A stretch of 64,000 nucleotides of DNA from Clostridium sp. AWRP (GTDB lineage: Bacteria; Bacillota; Clostridia; Clostridiales; Clostridiaceae). The DNA lies in assembly GCF_004006395.2 (NCBI RefSeq), contig NZ_CP029758.2:3844001-3908000 (forward strand), given 5' to 3'. Every line of letters begins with the position of its first letter. The first letter of the stretch is position 1. Positions 15,663 through 25,537 of the stretch are shown piece after piece. The notes beneath the pieces are model-generated. The model was given only the letters and a program-made list of their open reading frames with translations, was not told the origin of the DNA and made no database searches. Made by a program: the position numbers and the translations under genes.

Positions 15663-17168
15663 CTAAAAGCTTTGTTCTTCAAATTCTTCAGGCTGGCTAT
15701 TAATTTTACCTGAATCTTTAGATCCTGCACTTAATAAATAATAAACAGCAAATGAAACTCCAAAGCCTACAAACCAAGCATAATTTACTATTCCACTTAA
15801 GCTAGGAACTATTTTGCCTATAAGAGCTGCAAAAATTCCTAAAACAAGTGCAATAATTGCCTTTGGATTAAACCCTTTCTTATAGGTGTACAATCCTTCT
15901 TTAAGATACAGATCTTTAAGATTTACCTTGGTCTTTTTTATAAGCCAGTAGTCACATATGATTATTGCAGCTACAGGTCCAAGTATTCCAGAATAAGTGT
16001 CAAGCCATGTATACACATATCCACTAGGATCTGCTAAAAGCTTCCATGGCATTATGAGTATTCCTATAATACCTGTAATAAGCCCTCCCATTTTAAAACT
16101 TATATGTTTCGGTGCTACATTTGAAAAATCATTTGCTGGTGAAACAATGTTTGCAGCAATATTAACAGAAAGAGAGGCAACTACTATACCAAAGAAACCT
16201 ACTAACATCGCAAATGGATTTGAAAATTTCGATATTATATCTACCGGGCTCCACATACTTTTGCCAAATATTACTGCAGTAGCAGAAGTTATTATTATAC
16301 CCATAGCAGAAAATACTGTCATAGTTATAGGAAGTCCTAAAGATTGTCCTATTAACTGCTCTTTCTGACCTTTTGCATATCTTGTGAAATCTGGTATATT
16401 AAGGGACAGTGTTGCCCAAAATCCTACCATACTGGTAAGTGAAGCAGGAAATACTTTCATAAAATCACTCATGGTATGCAATTTGCCTGGTGAACTTAAA
16501 AGTGGTCCAAAGCCGTGAGCAAATTTAACTGCCCAAACCATCAAAATAAGAGCTAAAACCATAACTAGTGGAGCTGCCCAGTTTTCAAATTTTTTCAGCT
16601 GCTCCATGCCTTTGAATATAACAAACATCTCAAGGCCCCAGAATATCATAAATGTTATACCAGACGGCAAACTAAGTCCTGCTATTTGAAAACTTCCCCC
16701 AAGAGTTTTCCATCCTGGAATTACAGCTGAAAACAATACATTTAATGCACTTCCACCTATATAGGTATTTATTCCAAACCACCCGCAGGCAACAACTGCC
16801 CTTAAAATTGCAGGTATATTTGCACCAAATACCCCAAAGGATAACCTTGAAAATACCGGAAAGTTAATTCCATATTTAGTGCCCGGATGGGCATTCAATA
16901 AAATTGGTACTAAAACTATTAGGTTCCCAAGGGTAATTGTAAATAGTGCTTGCTTCCAGTTCATTCCCAGTGATATCAAGCTTCCTGCTAACATATAGGT
17001 AGGTATACAGTGAGCCATTCCAATCCAGAGAGCAGTGAAATTATAGGTATTCCAGGTTCTTTCCTTAACTGGAACTGGTGCGTTATCATCATTGTATAAT
17101 TTGCTTTCCGTAACATGTGTATCGGATTGATCCAATTCATATATTTCTTTTTCTACTGGCTGTTCCAT
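15663..17168 (-). CDS. NCS1 family nucleobase:cation symporter
   Basis: This 501-residue membrane protein has about 12 hydrophobic helices. It shows the NCS1 pattern: W-x-x-Y-N in the N-terminal region, A-H-P-G-T-K-Y-G-I-N-F-P-V after helix 2, then C-G-W-F-G-I-N-T-Y-I-G-G, and N-I-P-D-F-T-R-Y in the middle. Members import uracil, thymine, hydantoin, allantoin or cytosine with Na+ or H+. Its place between the dihydropyrimidinase and carbamoyl hydrolase genes points to uracil, thymine or a hydropyrimidine. The ribosome site is GAGGGGGATC. Confidence 0.92.
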   Translation of the reverse strand: MEQPVEKEIYELDQSDTHVTESKLYNDDNAPVPVKERTWNTYNFTALWIGMAHCIPTYMLAGSLISLGMNWKQALFTITLGNLIVLVPILLNAHPGTKYGINFPVFSRLSFGVFGANIPAILRAVVACGWFGINTYIGGSALNVLFSAVIPGWKTLGGSFQIAGLSLPSGITFMIFWGLEMFVIFKGMEQLKKFENWAAPLVMVLALILMVWAVKFAHGFGPLLSSPGKLHTMSDFMKVFPASLTSMVGFWATLSLNIPDFTRYAKGQKEQLIGQSLGLPITMTVFSAMGIIITSATAVIFGKSMWSPVDIISKFSNPFAMLVGFFGIVVASLSVNIAANIVSPANDFSNVAPKHISFKMGGLITGIIGILIMPWKLLADPSGYVYTWLDTYSGILGPVAAIIICDYWLIKKTKVNLKDLYLKEGLYTYKKGFNPKAIIALVLGIFAALIGKIVPSLSGIVNYAWFVGFGVSFAVYYLLSAGSKDSGKINSQPEEFEEQSF

Positions 17169-17216
17169 ATAGATCCCCCTCTTTCTTTTAATAAATTAAT
17201 ACCTAAATAGATATTT

Positions 17217-18458
17217 TTACATCTTATCGATGTCTAGTATAGTTTGAAGCAGTACATTAGCACCTTTTACACAATTATCAAGAGGAGTTTTTTCTATTTC
17301 ACAGTGGCTGTGTCCTCCAATGCTTGGAACAAATATCATAGTTACAGGAAGCATATCAGCTGCAAATTGAGAATCATGTCCAGGACCGCTGTACATTCTC
17401 ATATTGGAATATCCATAAAGATTTGCATTTTTTTCAACCAGATTTACTAATTCTTTATTGAAACTGACAGTTTTACGTGCCCACAATTCCTCGTAGCTAA
17501 CTTTGCAGCCTGCAAGTTCGGATGGAATGTTCTTAATTATATCAACTACCTGTTGTATTACTTTTGGATCTTGATGTCTTGCATCCAAAGTAAATTTAAC
17601 GTCATCTGGTATAATTGTATGAACATTTGGTGAGCAGTTAATTCTTCCAGTAGTATAAACTAACTTGCCATCAAGTTTATCCAGTTCCTTGTGAAGATAT
17701 AAAATGGCTTCAGATGCTGCCAAAAGAGCATCTTTTCTTAATTTTTGTGGAACAGTTCCTGCATGTCCAGCTTGACCTATAAATTCGAATTCATAGTTAA
17801 CCATTCCAACAACACCCTCTACAACTCCAATATCCTTTTGGGCAGCTTCAAGTACTGGTCCCTGTTCAATATGCAATTCTAAAAGAGCCATATAGTCTTT
17901 AGGGTTTATTCTATTTTTTTCATCACCCTTATATCCACTTGCGTCCAAAGCTTCACCAAAAGTTACGCCTTCTGGGTCCTTTGATGCCAGCATCTTTGAT
18001 TTATCAAATTTGCCAGTAACAACACCAGATGACATCATAGCAGGATCAAAACGTGCTCCTTCTTCGTTAGTCCATATCATAACTGTAATCGGATGGCGAT
18101 GAGGAATATTTTCCCTAGCTATAGTTTCAGCTGCTTCCATTGCAGTCATTACTCCTAAAATTCCATCATAATTTCCGCCTTGTACTACTGAATCACAATG
18201 AGATCCCATTGCAATATGAGGCAGGTTTTCCAATCCCTTGAAAGTAGCATACATATTTCCCATATCATCTGTTACAATATCTGCACCTAGTGATTTCATT
18301 CTCTTCGTAAACTCCGCTCTTGCCTGAAGAGCTGCTTCTGATAAAGATAACCTTGTTATTCCACCGTGTCCTGTAGCACCAAATTTACTAAAAGTAGTGA
18401 TTTTATCTTCCATTCTTTCTTTATCACAACTAACTTTTTTCATATCTTTTACTTCCAT
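17217..18458 (-). CDS. N-carbamoyl-amino-acid hydrolase (M20 family; probable beta-ureidopropionase)
   Basis: This 413-residue protein belongs to the Zn-dependent amidase/carbamoylase branch of peptidase M20. Zinc ligands appear in G-S-H-C-D-S-V, G-G-N-Y-D-G, N-E-E-G-A-R-F, E-L-H-I-E-Q-G-P, and the histidine in G-G-H-S-H-C-E. The dimerisation insert (A-G-T-V-P... R-K-D-A-L-L-A) is intact. In this cluster it should release beta-alanine, CO2 and ammonia from N-carbamoyl-beta-alanine. L-carbamoylase or allantoate amidohydrolase cannot be ruled out by sequence, but the neighbours favour pyrimidine breakdown. Confidence 0.88.
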   Translation of the reverse strand: MEVKDMKKVSCDKERMEDKITTFSKFGATGHGGITRLSLSEAALQARAEFTKRMKSLGADIVTDDMGNMYATFKGLENLPHIAMGSHCDSVVQGGNYDGILGVMTAMEAAETIARENIPHRHPITVMIWTNEEGARFDPAMMSSGVVTGKFDKSKMLASKDPEGVTFGEALDASGYKGDEKNRINPKDYMALLELHIEQGPVLEAAQKDIGVVEGVVGMVNYEFEFIGQAGHAGTVPQKLRKDALLAASEAILYLHKELDKLDGKLVYTTGRINCSPNVHTIIPDDVKFTLDARHQDPKVIQQVVDIIKNIPSELAGCKVSYEELWARKTVSFNKELVNLVEKNANLYGYSNMRMYSGPGHDSQFAADMLPVTMIFVPSIGGHSHCEIEKTPLDNCVKGANVLLQTILDIDKM

Positions 18459-18515
18459 AATAAATATCTCCTTTACATTTTTTTAAATTGGTTTATAATA
18501 TAATTGGTTAATTAA

Positions 18516-18556
18516 TTTTAAGTGTCCTATTCTTCCACAAAAGGGACGCTTATTTT
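18516..18556 (-). other. Hairpin between the aminotransferase and carbamoyl hydrolase genes
   Basis: AAGCGTCC and GGACACTT flank a 16-base loop on the minus strand, in the 91-base gap. There is no clear U-tract after it, so it is more likely an RNA processing or stabilising structure than a terminator. Confidence 0.35.
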
Positions 18557-19917
18557 TTTAATGTTTTTACAAATTCATCTATAGAATACATAACCTTATC
18601 AAAAATATTCATAGCTTCTTCCATCTCTTCTTTATTTATAATAAGTGGAGGTGCTATCATTAAGCAGCTCTCATGAGAATAAGTTGAAAATCCTTTCTCT
18701 TTCAACATTCCAACTATCTTTGACATTATTCCATCTGGATCTTTTCCATAAGGTACTAGAGCCTCTCTAGTTTCTCTATCTTTTACCAGTTCTACTGCAG
18801 AAAACAATCCTATATATCTAACGTCTCCTACACTTGAATGTTTTTTCTTTATTTGCTCTAATTTTTGTCCTAAAATAACCCCCATCTTCTTAGAATTTTC
18901 TATTAGATTTTCTTCATCATACACATCTAATGTTGCGCATCCTGCGGCACAGGCTAGCGGGTGTGCATTGTATGTTAGTCCACACATAAGTACATTATCA
19001 TCAAAAAATTTTGCTATTTTCTCACTTACAATTACTCCTCCAAGAGGCACATATCCACAAGTAATTCCTTTTGCAAATGTGATAATATCTGGTTTTACAT
19101 TCCAGTTATTGCAGGCAAACCATTCTCCAGTTCTTCCCCATCCGGCCATAACTTCATCACAAACCATAATTATTCCAAATTCATCACATAGCTTTCTTAT
19201 GCCTTGGAGATAACCTTCAGGTGGTATGATTACACCATTGCTGCCAGTTACACTTTCAACAACAACAGCTGCTACTTTATCCGTACCCTCGTATATAAGC
19301 TGCTCTCTAAGTTTGCTTAAATAAAATTTTGCAGCTTCTTTTTCACTTTCAAATCTTATTTTTTCTCTATAAATATAAGGATCAAAAAACTTTACAAATC
19401 CAGGTATTCCAGGTTCACAAGTATATCTTCTAGGCTCTCCACTTAAATTTGCAGCTCCAAAACTTGCTCCATGGTAGGAACGATATCTCGAAAATATCTT
19501 AAATCTTCCAGTAACCATCTTGGCTATTTTTATAGCATTTTCATTAGAATCTGATCCTCCTAATGTAAAGAATACTTTGGACATATTATCTGGTGCCTTT
19601 TCTATTACCCTAGCAGCCAATTTTGCCCTTACATCTACAGCATAGGAAGGTCCCATAAATGGCATTTTTTCTGCCTGTCTTTTTATAGCTTCTATTATCT
19701 TCTTATTTCCATGTCCTACATTTACATTAACTAATTGAGAAGACATATCAAAATACTTTTTTCCATCACTGTCCCAAAAATAAATTCCTTCAGCTTTGGT
19801 AATTACAATGGGCTTTAGATTTTTCTGTGCACTCCAGGAATGCAGGTTGTACTTTTTATCATATTCTCTAATTTGATCAACCTCTAAATCTAACTCAGTG
19901 TCTTCTAAAACTGCCAT
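18550..19917 (-). CDS. Class III aminotransferase (probable beta-alanine transaminase)
   Basis: This 455-residue PLP enzyme shows the class III features: G-G-S-D-S-N-E-N-A-I-K near residue 120, Y-H-G-A-S-F-G-A, D-E-V-M-A-G-W-G-R-T-G (about 260), and the lysine in T-F-A-K-G-I-T-C-G-Y-V-P-L-G-G. The family covers omega-amino acids. Placed between a ureidopropionase and an iron alcohol dehydrogenase, its likely job is beta-alanine to malonate semialdehyde, using pyruvate or 2-oxoglutarate as acceptor. It follows the dehydrogenase by 12 bases. Confidence 0.88.
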   Translation of the reverse strand: MAVLEDTELDLEVDQIREYDKKYNLHSWSAQKNLKPIVITKAEGIYFWDSDGKKYFDMSSQLVNVNVGHGNKKIIEAIKRQAEKMPFMGPSYAVDVRAKLAARVIEKAPDNMSKVFFTLGGSDSNENAIKIAKMVTGRFKIFSRYRSYHGASFGAANLSGEPRRYTCEPGIPGFVKFFDPYIYREKIRFESEKEAAKFYLSKLREQLIYEGTDKVAAVVVESVTGSNGVIIPPEGYLQGIRKLCDEFGIIMVCDEVMAGWGRTGEWFACNNWNVKPDIITFAKGITCGYVPLGGVIVSEKIAKFFDDNVLMCGLTYNAHPLACAAGCATLDVYDEENLIENSKKMGVILGQKLEQIKKKHSSVGDVRYIGLFSAVELVKDRETREALVPYGKDPDGIMSKIVGMLKEKGFSTYSHESCLMIAPPLIINKEEMEEAMNIFDKVMYSIDEFVKTLKK

Positions 19918-19929
19918 TTGAACTCCTCC

Positions 19930-21075
19930 TTAATATATCTTTTCATATATTTCTACTAACTGCTCTATCGTAGGTTTTCTCGGATTAAGCACCGTAGTTT
20001 TACTTTCCATAGCATCTTCTGCCATCTTTCTAAAATTGTCTTTGTCTACACCAACTTCTTTAAGTGATACTGGAAGTCCTGTTTCCAAGAAAATAGACCT
20101 TATAGTATCTACTGCAATCAAGCTTGCCTCTCTTACAGATTTTCCTTCTACATTTTCTCCCATAGCTTCTGCTATAACTTTAAATTTTTCAGCACAAGAA
20201 GCTCTATTAAACTTCATAACCTCTGTAAGCAAAATTGCATTTGCCATTCCATGGGGAACTTTATAATAAGCTCCTAAAGGCCTTGACATTGAATGAACAA
20301 GTGCTGTAGATGCATTGCTAAAAGCAAGTCCTGCATACATCTGTCCAAGAAGCATTTTTTCCCTAGATTCAATATCGCCTTTAAGGACTGACCGTGAAAT
20401 ATTACTGCTTATAATCTTTATTGCCTTTATTGCAAATGTATCTGACATTGGCTGTGCAGCCTTTGAAATATATGCCTCAATTGCATGAGTGAAAGCATCC
20501 ATCCCTGTAGCTGCCGTAACCTGAGGCGGCATCATCATAGTCAAAAGTGGGTCTAAAATTGCTATTTCAGGTATTATAAAATTACTTGAAATAAGCATCT
20601 TTATCTTTCTTTCAGTATCTGTTATTATAGAAAACTTACTAACTTCACTTCCAGTTCCTGCTGTAGTAGGAACTGCTATAATAGGTATACCATAGGTTTT
20701 AGGCTGAATTTTTTCATAATCTAAAATATCCCCTCCATTTCCTATAACCATACTTACGGCTTTAGCTGCATCCATAGCACTTCCTCCACCTAATGCAACT
20801 ATAAAATCTACTTTTTCTTCTTTTCCTGCTTTCACTCCTTCCCTTACAGTAATTACACTAGGATCTGATTCTACTTTATTAAATATAACAGGATCTATTC
20901 CCTGATCTTTTAAACTATAGTAAACTTTATCTAATGCACCTGTCTTTTTTGATGAATGTTTTCCTGTAACTATCATTGCCTTATTTCCAAACACCGCTGC
21001 TTCATTTCCAATAAAATTTACGGTATCTTTCCCATATATTATTTTGTTGGGACATTGAAAAACTGAATAATTCAT
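19930..21075 (-). CDS. Iron-containing alcohol dehydrogenase (probable malonate semialdehyde reductase)
   Basis: This 381-residue type III dehydrogenase has the NAD loop G-G-G-S-A-M-D-A-A-K near residue 98, P-T-T-A-G-T-G-S-E-V near 137, and metal-binding histidines in H-A-I-E-A-Y and H-S-M-S-R-P-L-G... V-P-H-G-M. In this cluster it would reduce malonate semialdehyde to 3-hydroxypropionate, giving an outlet for the carbon of uracil. It is the first structural gene after pucR, with 164 bases between them that probably hold a promoter. Confidence 0.87.
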   Translation of the reverse strand: MNYSVFQCPNKIIYGKDTVNFIGNEAAVFGNKAMIVTGKHSSKKTGALDKVYYSLKDQGIDPVIFNKVESDPSVITVREGVKAGKEEKVDFIVALGGGSAMDAAKAVSMVIGNGGDILDYEKIQPKTYGIPIIAVPTTAGTGSEVSKFSIITDTERKIKMLISSNFIIPEIAILDPLLTMMMPPQVTAATGMDAFTHAIEAYISKAAQPMSDTFAIKAIKIISSNISRSVLKGDIESREKMLLGQMYAGLAFSNASTALVHSMSRPLGAYYKVPHGMANAILLTEVMKFNRASCAEKFKVIAEAMGENVEGKSVREASLIAVDTIRSIFLETGLPVSLKEVGVDKDNFRKMAEDAMESKTTVLNPRKPTIEQLVEIYEKIY

Positions 21076-21239
21076 AATTCCATCACCTAACTTGCTTAAT
21101 TTGCAGTTTATTAATTTATTTATTGTTTGCTTAACAATTTATTAAATTTCATGTATATAATTTACCATATTTTAAATGTAATTAGTATGTCCACTATCAA
21201 CAAATATACTTACAAATTTTTGTTCATTATAAATTATCA

Positions 21240-22445
21240 TTAAATCAATTTCAAAAATACCCCAATTTTTATGCAGAGCATAATATTAAAGGCAATTTCA
21301 TCATCCTTCAAATCACAGTTTAATATTTCCTCTATTCTGTTTATCCTATATTTTATAGTATTTCTATGGATGTACAGCTTTTCTGCAGTTTTACCCAAGT
21401 TTCTATTCTCCTTTAAATATGCAATTAATGTTTTTACTAGCACAGAAGAGTTTTTTTCATCATACATTTTAAGTTTAAGTAAATTTTCATCAAATAGTTT
21501 TTTCATCTCTTCATTTGTTTCTATATCAAAAAAAAGCCTGAATATACCTAAGCTCTTATACTTTATGACATAATCCCTTTTTCCAAAAATCTTAGATAAC
21601 TTTAATGCTTTCATTGCCTCTAGTATTACACATTTAAAATCTTCTAAATCACTACATTCATCTCCTAATCCTATGCTTACAGTAATATCACCCATCCTCT
21701 TTGATATTTCTTTTCTTATAGATTCTGCAATCCTGTCTATATTTTCTATGGTAGAACATACCATAAAATAAAATGCATCACTTTGAACTGCATAAAAATA
21801 TTTTTTACTATTTTCTTCCAAAACATATTCTATTATATCTTGCACACGATTTTTTATATTTGCTATAATCTCTTCATCCACTATATTTTTTTTCTTTATA
21901 TAAGAACTAAAGTCATCAATATCAACTATTAGGCTGCAATATTTCTTTTCTCTTTTGTATCCATATAAAATTGCCCTGTCTAACATTTCCTCATCAATAT
22001 TTATATTTTCAAAAATCACTTCTCGCATAAAATTATTCACAGATTCCTTATGTGCATTTCGTGCAAAAATAGCCCTGCAGATAATTTGAGTCACATCTAT
22101 CAATTTAACCTCAAAAGGTAACTCAAATATAGGAAAATCTGCAGTATTTGCAAAATTTATAACTTCTTCAGGTGTCTCTTTTATATAAGGACCTATATTT
22201 ATAACAAGACCGGATAAATTTCTAGAAGTAATGTCTTTGATAAATTTAAGAAGAACTTCTGAATTATTTCCTATTGCTATACCAGTAATAAATAAAAGTT
22301 CTCCTCCTTTTACAAAATCACTAACATCAGGTACTTCTATTACATGTGCCCAGGTAATTCCCCTGTCTAAGCCTCCTTTCCCAGCTACAACTCTCATTTT
22401 TTCAAGTCCTGGTAAATTTAATATATTCCTACAAGTAACAATCAT
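21240..22445 (-). CDS. PucR family transcriptional regulator
   Basis: The 401-residue protein has the PucR ligand domain at residues 1-120 (start to E-L-P-F-E-V-K-L), a GGDEF-like middle (C-S-L-I-V-D-I-D-D), and the C-terminal PucR helix-turn-helix (E-N-R-N-L-G-K-T-A-E-K-L-Y-I-H-R-N-T, then Y-R-I-N-R-I-E). PucR proteins activate purine and related nitrogen-catabolism genes. Its position at the head of the cluster, same strand, points to control of the pyrimidine-degradation genes. The ribosome site is AAAGAGGG. Confidence 0.9.
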   Translation of the reverse strand: MIVTCRNILNLPGLEKMRVVAGKGGLDRGITWAHVIEVPDVSDFVKGGELLFITGIAIGNNSEVLLKFIKDITSRNLSGLVINIGPYIKETPEEVINFANTADFPIFELPFEVKLIDVTQIICRAIFARNAHKESVNNFMREVIFENINIDEEMLDRAILYGYKREKKYCSLIVDIDDFSSYIKKKNIVDEEIIANIKNRVQDIIEYVLEENSKKYFYAVQSDAFYFMVCSTIENIDRIAESIRKEISKRMGDITVSIGLGDECSDLEDFKCVILEAMKALKLSKIFGKRDYVIKYKSLGIFRLFFDIETNEEMKKLFDENLLKLKMYDEKNSSVLVKTLIAYLKENRNLGKTAEKLYIHRNTIKYRINRIEEILNCDLKDDEIAFNIMLCIKIGVFLKLI

Positions 22446-22607
22446 ATTTTTTATCCCTCTTTTATAATTTAATATGTATTTGTTAAAAATACACCAATAT
22501 TTTTATTATTTATTTAAAATATTCCTGTATATAATTATAATATATTAATATTTTTTTGTAAAAGTACAAAAATCAAAATTGAATATTTTTACCTGTAATG
22601 CAGAGAA

Positions 22608-22723
22608 TAAGCATAAACAGAGTTCTTGGCATGAGATGCTTAGAAATGGTTATCCAGGGACGTAGCTGCTCTTTGCTCACACTTGGATAAGTGGGAGTAT
22701 TAGAGCAGGTAGTCATCGGATAA
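22608..22723 (+). ncRNA. Strongly folded leader before the ger operon (candidate cis-regulatory RNA)
   Basis: Two stems lie in the 5' leader. The first is TAAGCAT (22608) with ATGCTTA (22636). The second is a long symmetric hairpin from TTATCC (22650) to GGATAA (22718). Within it GAC-GTAG-CTGCTCT faces AGAGCAG-GTA-GTC, then TGCTC faces GAGTA, and a CACTT/AAGTG tip has a GGAT loop. The internal GTA/GTA bulge is mirrored. I do not recognise it as a known riboswitch class. It sits 40 bases before the gerKA start. Confidence 0.55.
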
Positions 22724-22762
22724 ATTATAAAATAATTTTTTCTAGGAGAGTGATCTTTAATT

Positions 22763-24343
22763 GTGAAGAAGTTTTTTAATTCTAAAAACACTTCAAATCC
22801 TATTTATGTACAAAAGTTATCTGATGATAGATATAATTTGCCCTTAAATAAATCTCTTTCGAATAATTTACATGTATTACAGCAATTGTTTTCAAATTGT
22901 GCTGATGTTGTTTACCACAAATTTGTTATACATTCAATGAAATGTTCCTGCATACTCATTTTTTTTAATGGACTTTCGGATATAAGAGCAATTAATGAAA
23001 GCATATTACCTTCTATCATGAATATTAAAGGTGTTACTGAAAATGATTTAAAATGTGATCATACTGTAGAAATAATTAAAAAATATTTTCTCCAAATTAC
23101 AAAAATAAGTGAATTATCAACTATGGGTCAAATTACAAATGCTCTCTTAAATGGAAATACTGTACTTTTGATAGACGATGATGATATTGCCTTAGAAATG
23201 ACAACTCCCGGGTGGAAAGAAAAAGACGTATCGGAAACTGATGTTGAAAAGGTCATAAGAGGTCCAAACGAAGGATTTACACAAAATATTTCCATCAATA
23301 TCTCACAACTCAGAAGAAAAATAAAATCTTCAGATTTAAAAGTTGAAGATTTTATAATCGGAAAACAAACTCAGACAAAAATAAGCATCACCTATTTACA
23401 GGGAATAGTAGATAATCATATTGTTGAAGAATTAAAAGAAAGGATTGAAAGAATAGACATAGATTCTATTCTAGAAAGTGGATATATAGAAGAGCTGATA
23501 GAAGATACTCATTATACATTATTTCCACAAATTCAGCACAGTGAAAAACCAGATAGAGTTGCCGCTGGAATTTTAGAAGGCAGGGTAGCCGTTTTAGTAG
23601 ATGGTACTCCCTGCGTTTTAATACTTCCTGCTACTTTAATTCAATTTTTGCAAACTAGTGAGGATTATTATGAAAGATATACTACTACCATATTTGTACG
23701 TTTCATAAGATTAATTTTCTTTGTGATTTCGCTGCTGCTCCCAGGATGTTTTGTTGCAATTATTTTATATCATAAAGAAATGATTCCTACACCTTTACTT
23801 ATTAGCATTATGGGAGCTGCCCATGGAGTTCCTTTTCCTATTTTTATTGAAGCATTGTTCATGGAAATAACCTTTGAAGCACTTAGAGAAGCAGGTATAC
23901 GTCTTCCTTCATCAGCTAGCCAAACTGTAGGTATTGTTGGTGCACTTGTTATTGGTGATGCAGCTGTTAAAGCTGGGATTACTTCTCCTATTATGGTTAT
24001 TGTTATAGCCATTACAGCAATAGCTTCTTTTAGCATTCCGTCTTATGATATGGGGTATACCATTCGTATTTTACGTTTTTCCATGCTGTGTTTAGGCGCA
24101 TTTTTGGGACTATATGGAATTTTATTAGGGATCATTATACTTTTAATTCATCTATCATCATTAAGTTCTTTTGGTGTAAAATATCTTTCTCCGTTAGCTC
24201 CCTTAAGTTTAAAGGATTTGAAAGATACTTTAATAAGATTTCCTTGGCCTTATATGAAATGCAGACCTCACTTTGCCAATGCTAATAATCTGCATCGGCA
24301 AAAGTCATCATCTAAAAACAACAAAGACGAGAAAGGACAATAA
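22763..24343 (+). CDS. gerKA: GerA-type spore germination protein, A subunit
   Basis: This 526-residue protein has the GerA family layout. A soluble N-terminal part (about 1-300) includes A-L-L-N-G-N-T-V-L-L-I-D, R-G-P-N-E-G-F and the R-V-A-A-G-I-L-E-G-R-V-A-V-L-V-D-G-T-P motif. It is followed by about five membrane helices with P-F-P-I-F-I-E-A and S-I-P-S-Y-D-M-G-Y. With the B and C subunits it forms a germinant receptor in the spore inner membrane. It starts at GTG with AGGAGAG upstream. The gene symbol follows the usual clostridial name; the germinant cannot be predicted. Confidence 0.93.
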   Translation: MKKFFNSKNTSNPIYVQKLSDDRYNLPLNKSLSNNLHVLQQLFSNCADVVYHKFVIHSMKCSCILIFFNGLSDIRAINESILPSIMNIKGVTENDLKCDHTVEIIKKYFLQITKISELSTMGQITNALLNGNTVLLIDDDDIALEMTTPGWKEKDVSETDVEKVIRGPNEGFTQNISINISQLRRKIKSSDLKVEDFIIGKQTQTKISITYLQGIVDNHIVEELKERIERIDIDSILESGYIEELIEDTHYTLFPQIQHSEKPDRVAAGILEGRVAVLVDGTPCVLILPATLIQFLQTSEDYYERYTTTIFVRFIRLIFFVISLLLPGCFVAIILYHKEMIPTPLLISIMGAAHGVPFPIFIEALFMEITFEALREAGIRLPSSASQTVGIVGALVIGDAAVKAGITSPIMVIVIAITAIASFSIPSYDMGYTIRILRFSMLCLGAFLGLYGILLGIIILLIHLSSLSSFGVKYLSPLAPLSLKDLKDTLIRFPWPYMKCRPHFANANNLHRQKSSSKNNKDEKGQ

Positions 24344-24346
24344 AAT

Positions 24347-25537
24347 ATGAAGTATAAATCGACATTATTTTATATTTTAATCTTTACATTTTCCATTTCA
24401 CTTTACGGTTGTAGTAGTGATAAAAGCGAACTAAATGAAATTAATGTTGTGGCTGGCATTGGTATTGATAAAATATCCAGTAATAACACTTTTCTTATAA
24501 CATTAGAGATTATTAATCCCAGCCATTCAAAAGGTGATTCTACTGTATCTAAAAGAGAAAATAAATCTATTATTCAAGTAAGCACTGGTCATTCTATTTT
24601 TAGTACAATGCAAAACTTTTCAAAAAATAATCCTGTATTACTTGACTTTTCACATGCCAAAGTAATCATTTTATCAAGAGAATTATGTGAGTCGGAATCA
24701 GAAGTTTCTGAAGTAATGGATTATTTAAGTAGAAATCGTCAAATTCGAAGTACTAGTTGGATATTTGTTTCAAATAAACCAGCTAGGGAAATTTTACAAA
24801 GTAGAATACTTGGTGACTCTGCAACTTCAACTGCTATAAATAGCATGATGACCTTATTTAAAAAAAATGGACCTATTGTACCTATAAATATAAATAATTT
24901 TATTATAGAGTCAAAAAATGAATCAAAATCGACCTTTGCCCCTGTAATCGATATAGAAAAATCAAAAGATAGTACTGCTGCCAAAATTACAGTTGAAAGA
25001 ATGGCCATTTTTAAAAATAATCATTTAATGGGAATACTTACCAGTGAAGAATCTAAGAGCCTTTTGTGGATAGTCGATTATGCAAAGGGTCATGAAGTTA
25101 TCTTTCCTATTAAATCAGGTATAAATGATAACGTAACTATAGATGTTTTTAAAAAATCTGACAAAATAATTCCTCATTTAACTGAAAATGGTATTAATAC
25201 GGAAATTCAATGTAGTGGTACTGCTTTTATTGAGGAAACACAAAATATTAATATCAGCCCTGAAGCTATAAATAATCTTCAATATAATATTGAATCTACA
25301 CTAGAAAGTCAATTAAATAAATTAATATATAAATCACAAAAGGACTTAAATACAGACTTCATTGGTTTTTCAACTAAAATATACAACAATAATCCAAAAG
25401 AATGGATTAATATAAAAAAAAATTGGTCTCAAATATTTCCAAATATAAAATATGAAATTAATTTCAAAATTAAAGTAACTAATATAGGAATAGTTAAAGA
25501 TCCTGTTATAACAACCAAGGAGGAAAATAGTAAATGA
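24347..25537 (+). CDS. gerKC: Ger(x)C family germination lipoprotein, C subunit
   Basis: The 396-residue precursor has a lipoprotein signal with lipobox S-L-Y-G-C at residues 18-22. It then has the GerC pattern: E-L-N-E-I-N-V-V-A-G-I-G-I-D-K, L-L-D-F-S-H-A-K-V-I-I-L-S-R-E, D-Y-L-S-R-N-R-Q-I-R, and the C-terminal domain with G-T-A-F-I. It is anchored outside the inner spore membrane and works with the A and B subunits. It begins three bases after gerKA, and its stop overlaps the next start as ATGA. Confidence 0.92.
   Translation: MKYKSTLFYILIFTFSISLYGCSSDKSELNEINVVAGIGIDKISSNNTFLITLEIINPSHSKGDSTVSKRENKSIIQVSTGHSIFSTMQNFSKNNPVLLDFSHAKVIILSRELCESESEVSEVMDYLSRNRQIRSTSWIFVSNKPAREILQSRILGDSATSTAINSMMTLFKKNGPIVPININNFIIESKNESKSTFAPVIDIEKSKDSTAAKITVERMAIFKNNHLMGILTSEESKSLLWIVDYAKGHEVIFPIKSGINDNVTIDVFKKSDKIIPHLTENGINTEIQCSGTAFIEETQNINISPEAINNLQYNIESTLESQLNKLIYKSQKDLNTDFIGFSTKIYNNNPKEWINIKKNWSQIFPNIKYEINFKIKVTNIGIVKDPVITTKEENSK

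Noticed and set aside
22650..22723. Cyclic-di-GMP-I riboswitch (the leader contains GGGACGTAGC and GGTAG)
   Set aside because: The tetraloop/receptor stem, the GCAAAGCC segment and the order of helices of that class are missing; the resemblance is limited to short words.
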